DNA of 64,000 bases from Clavelina lepadiformis (GCF_947623445.1 NC_135240.1:10044001-10108000); one strand, 5' to 3'; numbered from the stretch's first letter, positions 11,001 to 23,142 are shown. Notes: generated by a model not told the origin, from the sequence alone. Numbers and translations are program-made.

Positions 11001-14000
11001 TTATACAAATACCTCATGGAATGGAAGAAAGCCCACAGTGGAGCAATGCCTAAAACCTGGAAAGAGAAGAAGGAATTTAAAAAACTAGTGATGTCTGGGA
11101 TTAGAAAAAATGCAGATGGAGTGCCTGAAGATGAAGAAAATTTTGACGAGGCTGTAAAACAGGTCAACAGCGCTCTTGTACCCAGCTGTGTTCCAGAAAA
11201 AGTGCAAAAAATTTTCAACGATCCAAAGTGTTTGCAATTAACTGAAGAAAGTACTGATTTTTGGATGATGGTCGGTGGGTTAAGACAATTTGTTTCGAAT
11301 AGTGAAAACGGACTTCTTCCGCTACGTGGGTCGCTACCGGACATGTTTTCTGATTCTGATAAGTATATCAAGTTGCAAAATATTTATCAAGGAAAAGCAA
11401 AGCAGGACATGGAGGCAGTTACTGGCCACATCTCACAAGTTTGCACAAAGTCCGGTTGTGGCAATGGCAAAATATCTGAAAAGGATATCAAGAGATTTTG
11501 CCGCAATGCACACTTTTTAAGAGTTGTAAGGTTAGTCCATATGGCAATATTTTTGTGGCTGTGTTACTCAATAAAGGAATAAGGATACATATGGTTTGGC
11601 TTTTTTGATTATTGCAGAACCACATCTACAGTTAACTAAACTACAGTAAGACATAATTAGTTTGTATGTTGTTACTGGAAAGTCTAAACAGCAGATATTT
11701 GCAAAACCTCCCATTTAATTTCATCACAATCTCTCTGTTTCCAATGCATTCTAGTTAGATAGCATGGTTTATTTGAACTTCACATCATATCAGCTATCAA
11801 TAGAAAACTGTTCAAAGTTATAGTGTATGATTAATACTGTGCTCTAATCCTCGTTCCAGGACAAGGTCGTTGCAAAGCGAGTATGAATCTCCTTCAAAAA
11901 GCATTATGGATTCCCTCACTTCTGATGAAATTTCTGATGCAGTGTGGTATGTTTTGCTAAGAGCGGTTGAACGGTTTCAATCCACAAATGGTCGACTTCC
12001 TGGTATGAATAATGCAGAGTGGGAAAGTGACGTGAACAGACTGAAGGTACTCACCCCACAATTTGTAGTGTTTTCATCTAGCACAACTTTTTGAGTGTTC
12101 AAACTAGACTTAGTATAGAAGTTTTTCACACAAAATTGAACATCTTTGCGGTTGAAAGGATTTAAGTAGGCGACTTTGAACTGACTGCACTGCAGTAATG
12201 ACATTATTGTGCTGTTGCTTGTTAGCGGTTTGTGTACCAAGAAAGCCATACCTTGACCTTCATAAGACAAAGTCCTGTACAGATCATTAGTTGTAGTCAT
12301 ACCTGGTGGTGAGATTCAGTCGATTTATGCAAACCAGTTGCTACTTTTAAGAGTGCTGCGAACCAGTTGCTTCTAGGCTAGTTCACAGTCTGGATTGAAA
12401 ACAAAATGATAGATTAGGTATTTTTGTGGTGAGTGCCTGAAATGTAGCAATATCTTGCTCAGAAACTTTTTCATCTAAGCATAATGCAAAATATAGTGGT
12501 TTTTCTTACATATATTTCTTATTATTATTACCAATTATATAATAGATATCTATGGAAAACCTAGAGGATGGATTTGTTACCATTAATATGTAGCAAAAAC
12601 TATTGTCACAAAAAACAATGTCTGTTTGTTCATCAAAATCCACTTATTGGTCGGGGTATTTTTGTTTTGATATAATATGATTTTTTTGCTATGTTTTGAA
12701 AAGAATGTTGAAACATTCGATGTAATCATTTCTAAACATAAATTAGGTTTGCTTTAAAACTGTGGAAAAAAACAGTAAAACAGTAACAAGCCAAGTGACA
12801 AGGAATTTGTCTGTTCTTCGTAGGGTATTCTCATTGTAGGTTGTTTCATCTCACTATATCATCTTCATTTTCGTGTTATATTTTTCGCAGTTTGATGTAC
12901 AGTAGTTAGGCTTGGGTAGGTGCTCCATTCTATCACTACCAATAAATCAGTTGCAATGAATATTTTATCTGCTTTAAACAAGGGGTAAATTACAATGTTG
13001 TTGTACAAAATCTTGTTCTTATATATATGTTCCTTGTATACAAAACCGACACAATATATGCAAGTAACAAATGAGAAAACTTATTTAATTTTACCTGGCC
13101 CACTGCTTGTAAGAATACGGGTAAATATTTTTCTGGTAAAAGCCATTACAGTTTGCCACCGGATTCCTTCTTATGAGTGTGAAACTAAGATGTAAAAAGC
13201 AAAATGGTAAGTTTACCAATTAAATTTATCAGCCACAGCAAAAATTTTATGCAGCAAATATAAAAGGTAAAAAAGGTTTATCATGTTTGAAACCTCATGC
13301 TTTCACATATGTTTACTTTTTAGGGCATTTATGTAGCACACCTTTTACTTAAAAAGTACTGTCGGTAAGGTTTCGGTACTTGGTAAAAAATGCAGCAGTA
13401 GTACCAGATTTTTGTACTCGGTATTGTTTCAAAAAGGTAGTTTGATACTTTGTTGGTACTGTATATGGGTACTGTTTTTATCCTGTTGCATGTGCAATTT
13501 TTGCCTCTATTGTGGCCCTGCTACAGATTACTCCTGGTAAAAGCATATTTGACTTTACTCCTTCAGACTTCATTAGAAATTTGTAGATTAAAAAAGAATA
13601 GCAAATGGTAAATTGAACCTTGAAATAATCGCTTGAAAAGTACCGCTACTAAGTACTGGGACCAATTAAATTTTCCTGAGAAAGTGATACGGTGCAGGGC
13701 TTCAGTTGTACCTGTATTGGTAATAAAAAGTACCATGGTACAGTCCGGTACTATAATACTGTGGTAATGTTCAACCCTGTAGCGTTAAGTATGGCATTAA
13801 CCATTAATGTTTACTCAAGCTTGTGCCATGTTGAAACTCTTGCAGAGACCTCTTCGGATTTTGAAAATATGAACTATTTTAAATTTATAGTGAAAAGTAA
13901 AACATAGTTCACAAATTTCTGCAAGTATAAAATATATAAAGAAGTAAACACAAAAACGTTTTGCAAACAAATCTCTGCGATTTGAGGGATAACATAATGA

Positions 14001-14356
14001 TAGAGTTTTGCTTAAATTTCAGTTAAAGTCTATATCTCATCCCTAGATATTACTACTCCAGGTATTGCTTAATCATCAACTCTGTGTATCCAAAGTACAT
14101 AATACAAAATTTTCAGAACTGTCTGTATGATTTATTGAAATCTTGGGACATTCCGGGAGCAGTTGAAGCAATATCTGACGATTTTCTTCAGGAGATGTGT
14201 CGATGTGGATCATCAGAGATCCACTCTGTGGCCAGTTATATGGGCGGTGTAACATCACATGAAGTTGTCAAACTTATAACTGCTCAGTATATTCCTATTT
14301 GTAATTCATACATTTATAACGGCTATAAATCTACTTCTGTAACCATAGATATTTGA
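8025..14356 (+). CDS. NAE1: NEDD8-activating enzyme E1 regulatory subunit
   Basis: Six exons: 8025-8166, 8304-8407, 9363-9579, 10828-11530, 11860-12046, 14117-14356. All introns are GT-AG and all phases join, giving about 530 residues (human NAE1 is 534). NAE1 (APPBP1) pairs with UBA3 to activate NEDD8, which is passed on to cullins; it acts in cytosol and nucleus. Diagnostic stretches are [14 protein letters not shown] at the N-terminus, [66 protein letters not shown] and a C-terminus with [16 protein letters not shown]. As in the family, it is the E1 half without the catalytic cysteine. The start is the first ATG in frame with the conserved N-terminus. Five introns is few compared with vertebrates. 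Exons 1-3 and part of 4 are duplicated at 59774-62757. Confidence 0.95.
10260..10395 (+). mobile_element. pogo/Tigger-like TIR fragment in NAE1 intron 3
   Basis: The sequence cagtagaatcggcttagtaa at 10260 looks like a Tc1/mariner (pogo-type) terminal repeat. It is followed by phrases such as ttaataaatc repeated at short intervals. A shared version sits in the second block copy near 62009, so it predates the duplication. No right end was found. Confidence 0.3.
13330..13770. repeat. ggtac-rich repeat in NAE1 intron 5
   Basis: Many short phrases built on ggtac and its complement (gtactgtcggtaaggtttcggtacttgg at the left in part, ccatggtacagtccggtac at the right) suggest a degraded inverted-repeat transposon. 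It ends close to caaccctg near 13776, which resembles a hAT terminus. There is no coding signal. Confidence 0.35.
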
Positions 14357-14414
14357 ATATTTTGGTGCCTGTTGTGAGATTGGCTGACCAAGTTCTTTAT
14401 TAATTGTACGCTGC

Positions 14415-14420
14415 AATAAA
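14415..14420 (+). terminator. Poly(A) signal for NAE1
   Basis: AATAAA 59 bases after the NAE1 stop codon, in cgctgcaataaacatc. This is a normal distance for a short 3' UTR. Confidence 0.6.
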
Positions 14421-14960
14421 CATCAAGCATTTTACAGATTAAAAATTACACAGTGAAAAGAATGCAATCAGAAAGGCATAGTAACTTTTGCAGTTGAAGC
14501 GTAATGTTTTCGTTTACTCATTCACGCACTCCTAGAGTCCTAGCTCGACTACCTCCTCTCTTGTGTTCTCTTTTTGCGGTGACCTAATTTTTCTCACAGC
14601 GGGGGGCGGCGTAACAAGAAAACTTTTGCAAATGTATCACTTGTAGAACTACTTAATTTACACTAAATGCATTTTCTTTAGTTTTAAAATTATGATGTAT
14701 AAAGGAAGCCAGGTGTTTTGCTACAAACCGGTAAATATCCGATCATTTTACGACGTATAATTTTCGAATCATTAACGATAGAAAAATTTGTGCGCAGTGT
14801 CGGCCACACATAACAAAAATAGTAATGTCGCGCACCCAGTTTAAATGGGGTAAAACCAACGTCAGCCAATATTAAAACCGTAAAATGAAGTAAAACTTAA
14901 AATTAGTATTGATTTAATAACCAGGTATTTTAGTAATTAAACTAATTGTATTGACACAAA

Positions 14961-15137
14961 ATGAGTGGAAAAAAGAGAAGGTATGACCAAAATTATTTGA
15001 AGTTTGACTTTATAGATATCATAGTGAACGGAAAAGTCGTACCGCAATGCGTGGTATGCTTAGAAAAGCTAAGCAACGATGCTTTGAGACCGAGTCATTT
15101 GCAACGTCATCTTTATGAACATGAAGACAAAACCTAG
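14961..15137 (+). pseudogene. hAT transposase N-terminus (BED zinc finger)
   Basis: An ATG opens a 58-codon frame. It begins MSGKKRRYDQNYLKFDF, then has C-V-V-C (C-x2-C), a PSHLQRHLYEHE segment (H-x4-H type) and a stop. This matches the BED-type DNA-binding finger at the start of hAT transposases of the ZBED5/GTF2IRD2-like group. The rest of the transposase is gone. A likely right terminus, aagtttaagaacccctg, is at about 15347-15363. I saw no matching left terminus, so it is a relic. Confidence 0.65.
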
Positions 15138-15459
15138 GAACAAACTTGACTGTGAAGCCGACCTAAGATGTGCATTATCTTCTACAAATCCTCGAATTAA
15201 ACGTTTGGTTTCCCAAAGATAACTGCATCCTTCACATTAATGAAAGTTAATTGAAAATAAATTGTTGTTTTGTTTAAAATACTTTTTTTATTTTGCAATG
15301 AGGTGGGGAGCGGATATTTTAGGTACCATCAAGGGGGGCGTGTACCAAAAAGTTTAAGAACCCCTGCGTAGTTTACAGGGGTCCACCACCACCAAAGTTT
15401 TAAAGAAAGTGGTATCCACATGGTTTAAGTAGCTTATAAATGTCTATCAAAACGTTTCT

Positions 15460-16094
15460 TGTGATGTGATTCTGTATAATCACCTAGTATAACTGTGATG
15501 TACGTCGCATATTATACCACACAGATGGAATATAATAAATTCTTCCTGGTTTGGAAAACCTGCTTTGTTAAGCGTTGCATTGTGCGCCGACGACTACCTG
15601 CCTTCGAACATCCGCCTAGTCAATCATTGCATTGTGTGCTTAATTGTTTTCTGTGTACCATTTTAAATTGTGACATGAGTTATTCACATTTATTCTTTCT
15701 TTTGTGTGCTAAGAAGATGGCTGTAACACAGTTCCAGCAGTGGCAGCTTTATGTTGTAGCTCCTGTGCCAATGTTTTATCTAAATGTATTCGATCAAAGA
15801 AGCTTCAATAAGTTATAGGCTAATCAGTATATACAGTTGTCATGCTTGTGTAACAATTGTGAATTCAATTTGAAGAAGTTCAGTGTCAAGTTAGACAACT
15901 TTATTGTCACCTTCATAAGACAATAATTCGTTAAGTTGAACAATTAAGTCTGCGGGTGAGAAAAGCAAAACATAGACCGTATGAGACTCATGTATCATCA
16001 GTTCATCACCCCCAATAAACAATTCGACAATTAAAAATTGTAGTGAAGTGGGTCAACCTTACAAGCTAAGGTATTATATCCACTTTCCATTACA
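15460..16094 (+). mobile_element. Diverged solo LTR, copy C
   Basis: This is similar to the solo LTRs at 20278-20692 and (reversed) 6030-6446. It shares ccaatgttttatctaaatg, agaagcttcaata, atatacagttgtc and a terminal ccattaca. It starts TGTGATG. It is clearly older, with insertions, and I see no target duplication. Reading frames inside are not meaningful. Confidence 0.45.
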
Positions 16095-17102
16095 TAACCT
16101 AATTTTTTAAGCAAGTTTGTCAAACCATCTCGAAGCTGTTTCCCAATTCCCTGATTACTTAGCCTATTCATTCAAAACAACAATTTTTCTTACTGGTGGT
16201 ATAGTTTTTAAGGTTTTTTACTTAATAGTTTGCAGATAAAGTAGGTAAAATGCTACGTAGTAAAAGTAGTACGCAGTTCAATAGTAAAATAACTATTCCT
16301 AAGGATAATATTTATACCGGCATTGAATAAAAAAATAAATTAACCAGCAGGAAACTAGTATAACCAACTTCAATCTTGTTTAAGTTTTAAATTCAGGTTT
16401 TATTTCAGTAACAGTACTAACTTGTGGTAGTTTGAGAAGTGTATGCGATTAAAGATGGTGAAGTTTGTGAACGTATAAGATACAGTTGAAGGATAACTTT
16501 GAGTTGTAAACAACAAAGCTAAATTAATAGTAGTATATTAACAAAGCAATGAAACCAAATATCTTGCTTGCAGTTTTTCACAGTACTGTATAGCCTATAG
16601 CCTCGAATCGCTTCACTCTTAACGTTTTAGTGGGTCGCTAATTTTAGTAATCTGTGGAAATCTGCTGAGCCCCGCCACGGTAACTATACACCATTGTATT
16701 TACCTATAACTTTTAGGCTACAGCACAGTTTACACTGTTGTATTGCCCTAACTATTCACCAAAGCCATTAAAGGGGAACAAGAATCTTTAATCTGTTCCG
16801 CAAGGGAACTAAGAAACGAATCCTGTTCGCATTCTGTAAGCCAGGCCTTCTAAGCGCTCCGCCACTGTGCTGCCGACAAATGACAAGTTAACTCTGGAGA
16901 AGATTTTTCTTTTATTTTCAGTGCATTAAAATTTTCTAATTGCATAAAAATAAGTTATATTTAGTTTCGTAGTTTCAAAATTAATTTTTCTGTTCTTTTA
17001 TATTACGTAAACAATCGTTCTAATAAACAAAAACTTTGCTGATTGCGTCATCCACACGCAAAGATTGAAAACCACTGCACCACAACCTAACGTATTTGCA
17101 TA
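16095..17102. other. Gene-free region before the WSCD-like gene
   Basis: AT-rich intergenic DNA. Apart from the possible SINE fragment I see no gene. The promoter of the sulfotransferase gene presumably lies at its right end, but no clear element can be named. Confidence 0.4.
16745..16880 (-). repeat. Possible tRNA-derived SINE fragment
   Basis: On the minus strand, agcacagtggcggagcgctt resembles a tRNA A box region, and about 35 bases on, caggattcgttt resembles a B box. The spacing fits the tRNA-like head of a SINE better than a functional tRNA, as the acceptor stem is not recognisable. The call is weak. Confidence 0.3.
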
Positions 17103-19670
17103 ATGAAGATGAAAGATAAGAGTTCGAAATGCCAGAACAAAAGAAAAGTTTGGCTCATATTCTTTTCTGTCGCACTGTTATATTTTATGAGTTATTTGAC
17201 GCTATCCAGTGTAATGACACCAGATCCTATTGTCGAGTCATCGCAAACTTCTCTTACAAGAGAAGAAATGATGAGGTAAAACATTATACTACGAATAAAA
17301 GATATAGTAGTTTGGTGCATATTTATTGCTCAAAGCTTCTACAAAGTTATTTTTGAAGTCTGGAGCTAATGTGTTCATCGTATGTTATTTCATTTGCAGT
17401 ATATCGGAAGTTCAGCAAATTAAGACACACCATCATTGTGAAGGTATAACAAAAGATGTGCAAAGTTTTATACGGAGTAGCCAATTAACAAAATCAACAA
17501 TAATACAGTAAATGCTTTTACCGCAATGTAGCAGTCGTAACTAATGCAATAAATAAAGTCTAACAAGATCTAACTTGTAGTTCATGTAATTATTTCTGGA
17601 AAAACGAGAATTTTAAAATTTGGTTCGAAAAACTTAGACGTTAAAACTTTTGCAAGTATAATAGGCTAACTGCTAATTCAGAGTTTAGGTAATATCTGAT
17701 AAAGCACCAAATTTAGTTAAGATAATTTATAATAACCATCAAAATTTACTTCCAAAGTACACAAAGTTGGGTGCTTTCTATACAATGACTTCAATCAACA
17801 AATGATCGTAGCGAAATTCGATAACATGACGGCTGTCTTGTGCTTCTCATTATGCTCTTCAAGGTGAGCGAAGTCAAGTTTTCAAAGAAACGGCGTTGAT
17901 GGGATAGCTTTTCGAGATTATTGTCTGTTTCATTCATTCGACTGGTTTAGACTTTTGTATAATTTTTTCTCGTCATTTCATAAAAGCTGACAAACTACGC
18001 TGGGCTAAAATCTGGAGATACGTGCATTTGTGCGCAGGACGTCACGCATTTTGCCCACCTTCAATACGCAAAATGTCCAGTTTATTGCAAAGGAGGAGTG
18101 GGAACATGTGGTGGTGATCATGCTATCGACGTTTATAAGATTGTATCTCCTTGTTTCCAAGGTAAGTTAAATTTATGTTTGTTTTTTTATTTACAAAGAA
18201 TCAATCTATTAAATACAATTCGAACGATTAATAAAACTTCATGGAACAGTCTTTATAGGAAAATAACATTTTTAGAAGCTAACGTTCCCAAAAACATTGA
18301 AAAGTCAAAATTTTTGGGGTGTTTTGGTCCGATGTTCAACTTTGCGGATGAAAATCACATCTACGAAAAAGATTTTACTCCTACTAATTGTATATTGTTC
18401 TGTGATACACAAAAACTACCGTTGGCTTTAGTGGATAATAAAAATGGATGTATGTGCGGGCAATTTAATGAAAGGTAAATCTTCATTACGGTCATGAAAG
18501 AAATGCAATAAATTCTATATCGATTACATTTTGTTTAGCCAATATTTGCTTGTTGTCAACCGTGCCACAATTACAGTATACGTCACAAATGATAACCTCT
18601 GAAAAAAATTATAAGCCCCTCTTCTTATATAACCTTTGAAACAAAAACCAAAAAGATTAAAAGTCATTTTTAAATTCTTTATTTAAATTTCGTTAGGTTC
18701 AATCTTACAAGCAAGATATCTTGCAGCCAAACACACTTAAAAGTTTATCGAACATTTTCGGAGGACACAAGATGTGGAAACATCCGGCTTCTTTCTCCTG
18801 CTAATTACAAACAAACAGCTCTCGCGACATTTCCTGGATCTGGAAATACCTGGACGCGTTATCTTCTTGAAAGTGCTACTGGCATTTACACCGGCAGCGT
18901 ATATGGAGACACACATTTACGCAGACATGGTGATGATAGTATATATTACTAATTGTAATTTACGCAATCAACGCCATCCGTAATTTACATGCTGTAGGAT
19001 TTTTGGCTGAGCCACCAGACGTCTCCAAGCATCGCAGTGTAGTTGTGAAAGACCACATGTTGAATGAAAACAGAATGTCTTTGTACGAGTCTGCGATCCT
19101 CATCGTTCGAAACCCATATGATGCTGTAGTGGCCGAATTTAATCGTGTGGCATCAAACAGAAATCAGACTGGATTTGCAAGCGAAAAACAATTTCAGTCT
19201 CAAAGTAGGCTACATATTTTTCAGTAAAACTTTATTTGTTTAAACGGAATTTGAAACTTTCACTTCGTGTATGCCACATATTTAATCATTCTGTTTCAGA
19301 ATTTGACAAGATTTTTAAACTACGTTCCCATTCGTGGTTGACTGTGATTCAGTATGTGGTTCTGAGTGGTAAACCAATTCTCCTAATTGAATTTGAAGAA
19401 CTGAGGAACGATCCTATTGCGACAACACTGAAAATGGTCAAGTTTCTGAGGAAACACACAGTGATTTCGCCTGATCACCTCCAACAACGTATTCTCTGCC
19501 TCAGTCAACAACTGAATGGAGATCATAAAAGAGGCAAGCGCAAACTCACCATAGATCCATTTACCAAGGTTATGAAAATGAAGTTTAATTATGATGTAGT
19601 GCAAGCAAGAAAGCTATTGAACGAACGTGGTGTTAATTTCTCGATACCAAAATATGAAAGAAAAGTATAA
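17103..19670 (+). CDS. WSC-domain sulfotransferase (WSCD1/WSCD2 family)
   Basis: Eight exons: 17103-17275, 17400-17443, 17767-17863, 17987-18161, 18276-18474, 18697-18929, 18998-19204, 19300-19670; about 499 residues (human WSCD1/2 about 570). The start gives a short basic cytosolic tail ([14 protein letters not shown]) and one hydrophobic anchor ([14 protein letters not shown]), so it is a type II, probably Golgi, membrane protein. Two WSC domains follow, VGCFLYNDF...CICAQD...CGGDHA and FLGCFGPMF...CMCGQFNE. Then comes a sulfotransferase domain with the 5'-PAPS loop [15 protein letters not shown] and the 3'-phosphate motif [17 protein letters not shown]. All joints are in phase except exons 3 to 4, where two leftover bases (ag) meet an exon starting in phase 0. 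This is a possible one-base error or a real frame break. The substrate of the family here is unknown. Confidence 0.85.
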
Positions 19671-20277
19671 CAAAGAGTGTTCAGCATAAACCGACAACTT
19701 TTTCATGCTATAATAAGCTACACTTTGAGTGCAGTTTTAAGACTTTTCAAAACTTTCAAACTTTCAAAACTTAAGCTTGCCGTGACAATTGACAGTGAAC
19801 GTTGAATTATAATGCGTGTAGTCTTTCGCAATTTACTTTACACACAAAACTTCAGATTGTCAAGAAAATCTCACGTTTGTCCACCACAAGTTACCTTTTA
19901 CACGCTGTATATTTTGCGATTGTGTTTTCATAGCGTTTAGTCACTGTTATATTCAACTTATGGTTCAGTCAACTTATGGTTCTTTTTCATTAACAGTTTC
20001 GTTATAAACACGCTAATACCTGGAATATTTTGTGTCAATATTTCTATAGCAAATTGCAGTTATATGTTTTAGGGGAATTGTTTGAGTTTATTCCATTATT
20101 ATTGACCACTCCTATAATAGCCTTCAAAATGTCATTGTGGTTTGATACGAACGGCGTGTAATTTGGTATTTTAGGAGACATTTTATTTGTGATTAGTTTG
20201 TGACCTTTTTGTTGTTTTTATTTTGTTTGCATAAACACGGCCTGCAAAGTATATGGTGATTTTGAACGGGAACGACC
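19671..20277. other. Gene-free spacer
   Basis: The 3' flank of the sulfotransferase gene. AT-rich, with no coding or repeat structure that I can support. I saw no AATAAA close to the stop codon. Confidence 0.4.
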
Positions 20278-20692
20278 TGTGATAATATTATGAATTAATG
20301 TAATATAAGATTGTGTAAGACATAGAATTCTCATCTATCGAATCAGCGAAGCATAACACTGCGTGACGTAATCGATTGCTTCCTGGTTATTGGTGTGCAT
20401 TTTGAGTTATTCATTCCTTTCTTGTTATTACGAACAACGCCGCAACATGGACGTCTTTATGCTGAAGTTGCTGTACCAATGTTTTATCTAAATGTATTCG
20501 TTCAAAGAAGCTTCAATATAATCAGAATATACAGTTGTCGAGGTGAACAATTAATTCTAAGATTAAGAAAAGCTGAACAACGACCTTGAGGCTCATTTAT
20601 CATCGAGGATAATTAACAATTCAACTTACAAACATTGTCGTGAAATGGTCGGCCTTACAGGTTAAGGTGCGATAAACAACCATTTCATTACA
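20278..20692. mobile_element. Solo LTR, copy B
   Basis: It starts TGTGATAATATTATG and ends CATTTCATTACA, flanked by the 4-bp repeat gacc (20274-20277 and 20693-20696). It is the reverse complement of the element at 6030-6446 over its whole length with scattered substitutions. Two copies with independent 4-bp duplications confirm the element boundaries. Confidence 0.75.
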
Positions 20693-20804
20693 GACCCAAA
20701 GGTACTGTATCTTCAATTGTTGACATGTCGTTAGCTCAGGTTACCGTTTATATTACAAAATATTCAAAAGTTAAGAATGCGGTTTTGTGGGTAAGAGTGT
20801 AGAT

Positions 20805-21085
20805 CAGGCCTGGCCAACCCGCGGCTCTTTGCCCGGTATTATGCGGCTCTTTCGTTCATATTGTATTTGTATTTTTAGCTTGTACACATATAAATGACTT
20901 GTAAATTTCTGTCATTTTCATGTTAGTGTGTAACATTTACAATAAACGTAGTTGAACAAAGGTGTGTATGTGAGTGAGGAAGAGACGGGTTGATATTCAT
21001 GTGTGCCAATGTGTATGATGTGGCTCTTTGCGGTTAACACAGCAAGAAGTGAGGCTCTTAGTTTCTGACTTGTTGGTCACCCCTA
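20805..21085. mobile_element. hAT-type MITE, 281 bp
   Basis: The ends CAGGCCTGGCCAAC and (reverse complement of right) TAGGGGTGACCAAC are imperfect inverted repeats. The flanks carry a perfect 8-bp duplication gtgtagat (20797-20804, 21086-21093), as expected for hAT. It is non-coding. The inside repeats ggctcttt phrases. Confidence 0.75.
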
Positions 21086-21445
21086 GTGTAGATGATCAGG
21101 TACTGTTTGACTATAAATGACTTGCCGAATAGGAAAAAGTAAGTTATACAACTTAACATGACTATATGTAAGCAAAGAATTTTTTTTTTAGTTTTTTTTT
21201 ACCGTCACCTATTATATGATAGGCCTATTGTGTCACTAGGCCTATAGCAGAAGCGTCTAAATTTCTCTTTTAAACTGACATTGTCATATTAAAAAAACGG
21301 AAGTACTTCTTTCCGCGCTGTGACGTGCAAGTTACTTGTTAAATGTTGATCAACGTAAACGATAGGCTAGTACGGTACAGTATTGTAGGTCTATGTTAGT
21401 ACTTCGTAGGATCGACTTGTTACAGCACAGGATTCGCTGCCACCA

Positions 21446-21575
21446 TGTTAATATCACTACTCTCGTGATATTATTTGTTGATCTAAGTCGATAAGACGTT
21501 CGGCTGAATCTCTTGTATTTTGGACAGTCTTGAACATGAACGTTATTACTCCACATACGAATCCCAATGCACTCC
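21446..21575 (+). mobile_element. Truncated Gypsy LTR relic
   Basis: About 130 bp matching the first two thirds of the LTR at 62758-62952, beginning TGTTAATATC and continuing through gtgatatta and tgatctaagtcgataagacg. The remaining LTR and any internal sequence are missing. It was either truncated or deleted after insertion. Confidence 0.7.
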
Positions 21576-21579
21576 AAGA

Positions 21580-21720
21580 AAGAGGCGGGGTCCTAACCGA
21601 AAGAGCAGGTGCTGCAACCTGCTATTGGTTGCTGCTCAATGATTGACAGGCTGCTGTTCGTGACGTAACCGATAGCAGCCCTCCAATTGTTGGAGCAGCA
21701 GTGCTCTGCTACTGTTATTG
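21580..21720. repeat. GC-richer imperfect palindromic stretch
   Basis: This contains repeated gctgc/gcagc phrases (gcaggtgctgcaacctgc, ggctgctg, gagcagcagtgctctgctactg) that could fold into a hairpin. It is probably the end of an unidentified transposon. No gene. Confidence 0.3.
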
Positions 21721-22038
21721 GAAAAAAGTGCTCAAAAGAATTTATTATATTCATTTAAGTACTCATAGTGTAATTTATATTAACAAAGTAGCCTATGGAT
21801 ATTGCAGCACACATTGAATTGCTGATAGTATCTTTATTTTGTAGTAGGCTATTGTTTATTTTTGCCCCTTGACTGTAGGACATGTGCAGGTACGGACGGT
21901 AGGCCCAACTTGAAAGTAGGCTATGACAGTTTTTGACAAAAAATCGTGCGTGCACTGAAGCCTTAATTCTTTGTTTGTTTATTATAACTTGCACCAGCTT
22001 TTCTTGTTTATTTATTGTAAATCGGGGTTCCCTTACAT

Positions 22039-22339
22039 CAGGGGTGGGCAACATACGGCCCGCAGACAGTTTCCGGTCTTACATGATAATGTGGCCTGCG
22101 GTCACATTTTGCCGCAATCCCTGTATTGCGTCACTGAATAAGTCCAAGTTTGCCAACCTGAGAAAGATGGCCATGAATCTACTTGTTCTGTTGGGGTCTA
22201 CATACATTTATGAGCAAACATTTTCGACCATGAACATTAATAAGACAAAGCTGCGTTCCAATCTATTCAGGAATCCGGCCCTCCAAGTACTTCATTTTCT
22301 CATATCAGGCCCGCCGACCGAAGAAGTTGCCCGCCCCTG
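22039..22339 (+). mobile_element. hAT deletion derivative with transposase C-terminus
   Basis: The ends CAGGGGTGGGCAAC and (reversed) CAGGGGCGGGCAAC, with a perfect 8-bp duplication ccttacat (22031-22038, 22340-22347), mark a 301-bp hAT element. Its middle translates to LRKMAMNLLVLLGSTYIYEQ followed by TFSTMNINKTKLRSNL, the C-terminal dimerisation region of hAT transposases (ZBED/SCAN-type, usually with GS-TY-CE-FS-MN). Almost all other transposase sequence is deleted. Confidence 0.85.
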
Positions 22340-23142
22340 CCTTACATGAACCTCGTGCGTGCGTATCTTTTCTTAGAATGATTTCGAATAAAGTTCTTGA
22401 AGGTTTAGCATCAACTATGGAACACTTTATTTCTGCTACAAAAACCGGCAATATAAGCGCTCACCCCGTCAGTGGCTGATAAACGCAGCACAATTAAATG
22501 GAAGCGATTTATTGGGCAAAAGTTTAAACTAAAGGTTCTGGATTGTTGAGTGCTTTTGTCGCACTGTGTTGTATTGAAATGTAGCCTACCAAACTTGTTT
22601 GCAGTCTTCCATTGGAACAATCATTTGTCAACTATGCAATCTTATTTTAAAGGGTTTTTCTGTTCAGTACGAGCACTTTACAAGAACAAATTATATTTAT
22701 GCAGTTTTTCCTCCGATGCATGTAAAATATTTAAATTTTATTTTCTGTGGATGGTGTTTATTGACAGTGATTTCGAAAAAGTAAAAGAATAGGCCTACAA
22801 TCAACGAAATGCGAATATGAATCAACTGTTCTGTTAGTGATGCTGACTTGTAAATGTGGTCTTTAAACTGCAACCTTTTAGACAAATCTCATGGCACCAC
22901 CTCCTACATTCTTCACAGGACACCTAAGAAAACAGTACATAAGATTACTTTTTTCCAGTCACATATCTCAATGTATTTACCTTTAAAAACCTGGAAATGC
23001 AAGCACTGTAACCTTTGCAGTAATTAATGTTCATAGCAAAATTGATCGCTCTTATAATTTACAATTTTACATGATATGATTAAGTAATTAATTGAATTTC
23101 ACTTTCATTAGTTTAGTGGATTATTATCACTGTCACATTGGT
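22340..23142. other. Gene-free region
   Basis: AT-rich DNA between transposons. No reading frame here resembles a gene, and I see no repeats beyond the element ends already listed. Confidence 0.4.

Larger units (their letters stand above)
5964..11018 (+). repeat. Segmental duplication, copy 1 (NAE1 block)
   Basis: This stretch is collinear with 58198-62757, in the same orientation. It starts near gaattgcaatcattacccaa and runs through the NAE1 upstream region, exons 1-3, introns 1-3 and the first part of exon 4. Identity is high by eye (long runs identical, scattered substitutions and small indels). Copy 1 has a 417-bp solo LTR that copy 2 lacks, and about 95 bp near 7600-7690 that are missing from copy 2. 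Copy 1 continues into a whole NAE1 gene. Confidence 0.9.

Noticed and set aside
12995..13195. 66-codon frame in NAE1 intron 5
   Set aside because: AT-rich intron sequence with no domain, and the neighbouring exons join without it.
15495..15818. 107-codon frame
   Set aside because: It lies in the diverged solo LTR copy C and has no recognisable protein.
16745..16880. Functional tRNA gene on the minus strand
   Set aside because: A- and B-box-like phrases are present but no acceptor stem or anticodon loop could be drawn; listed only as a possible SINE.
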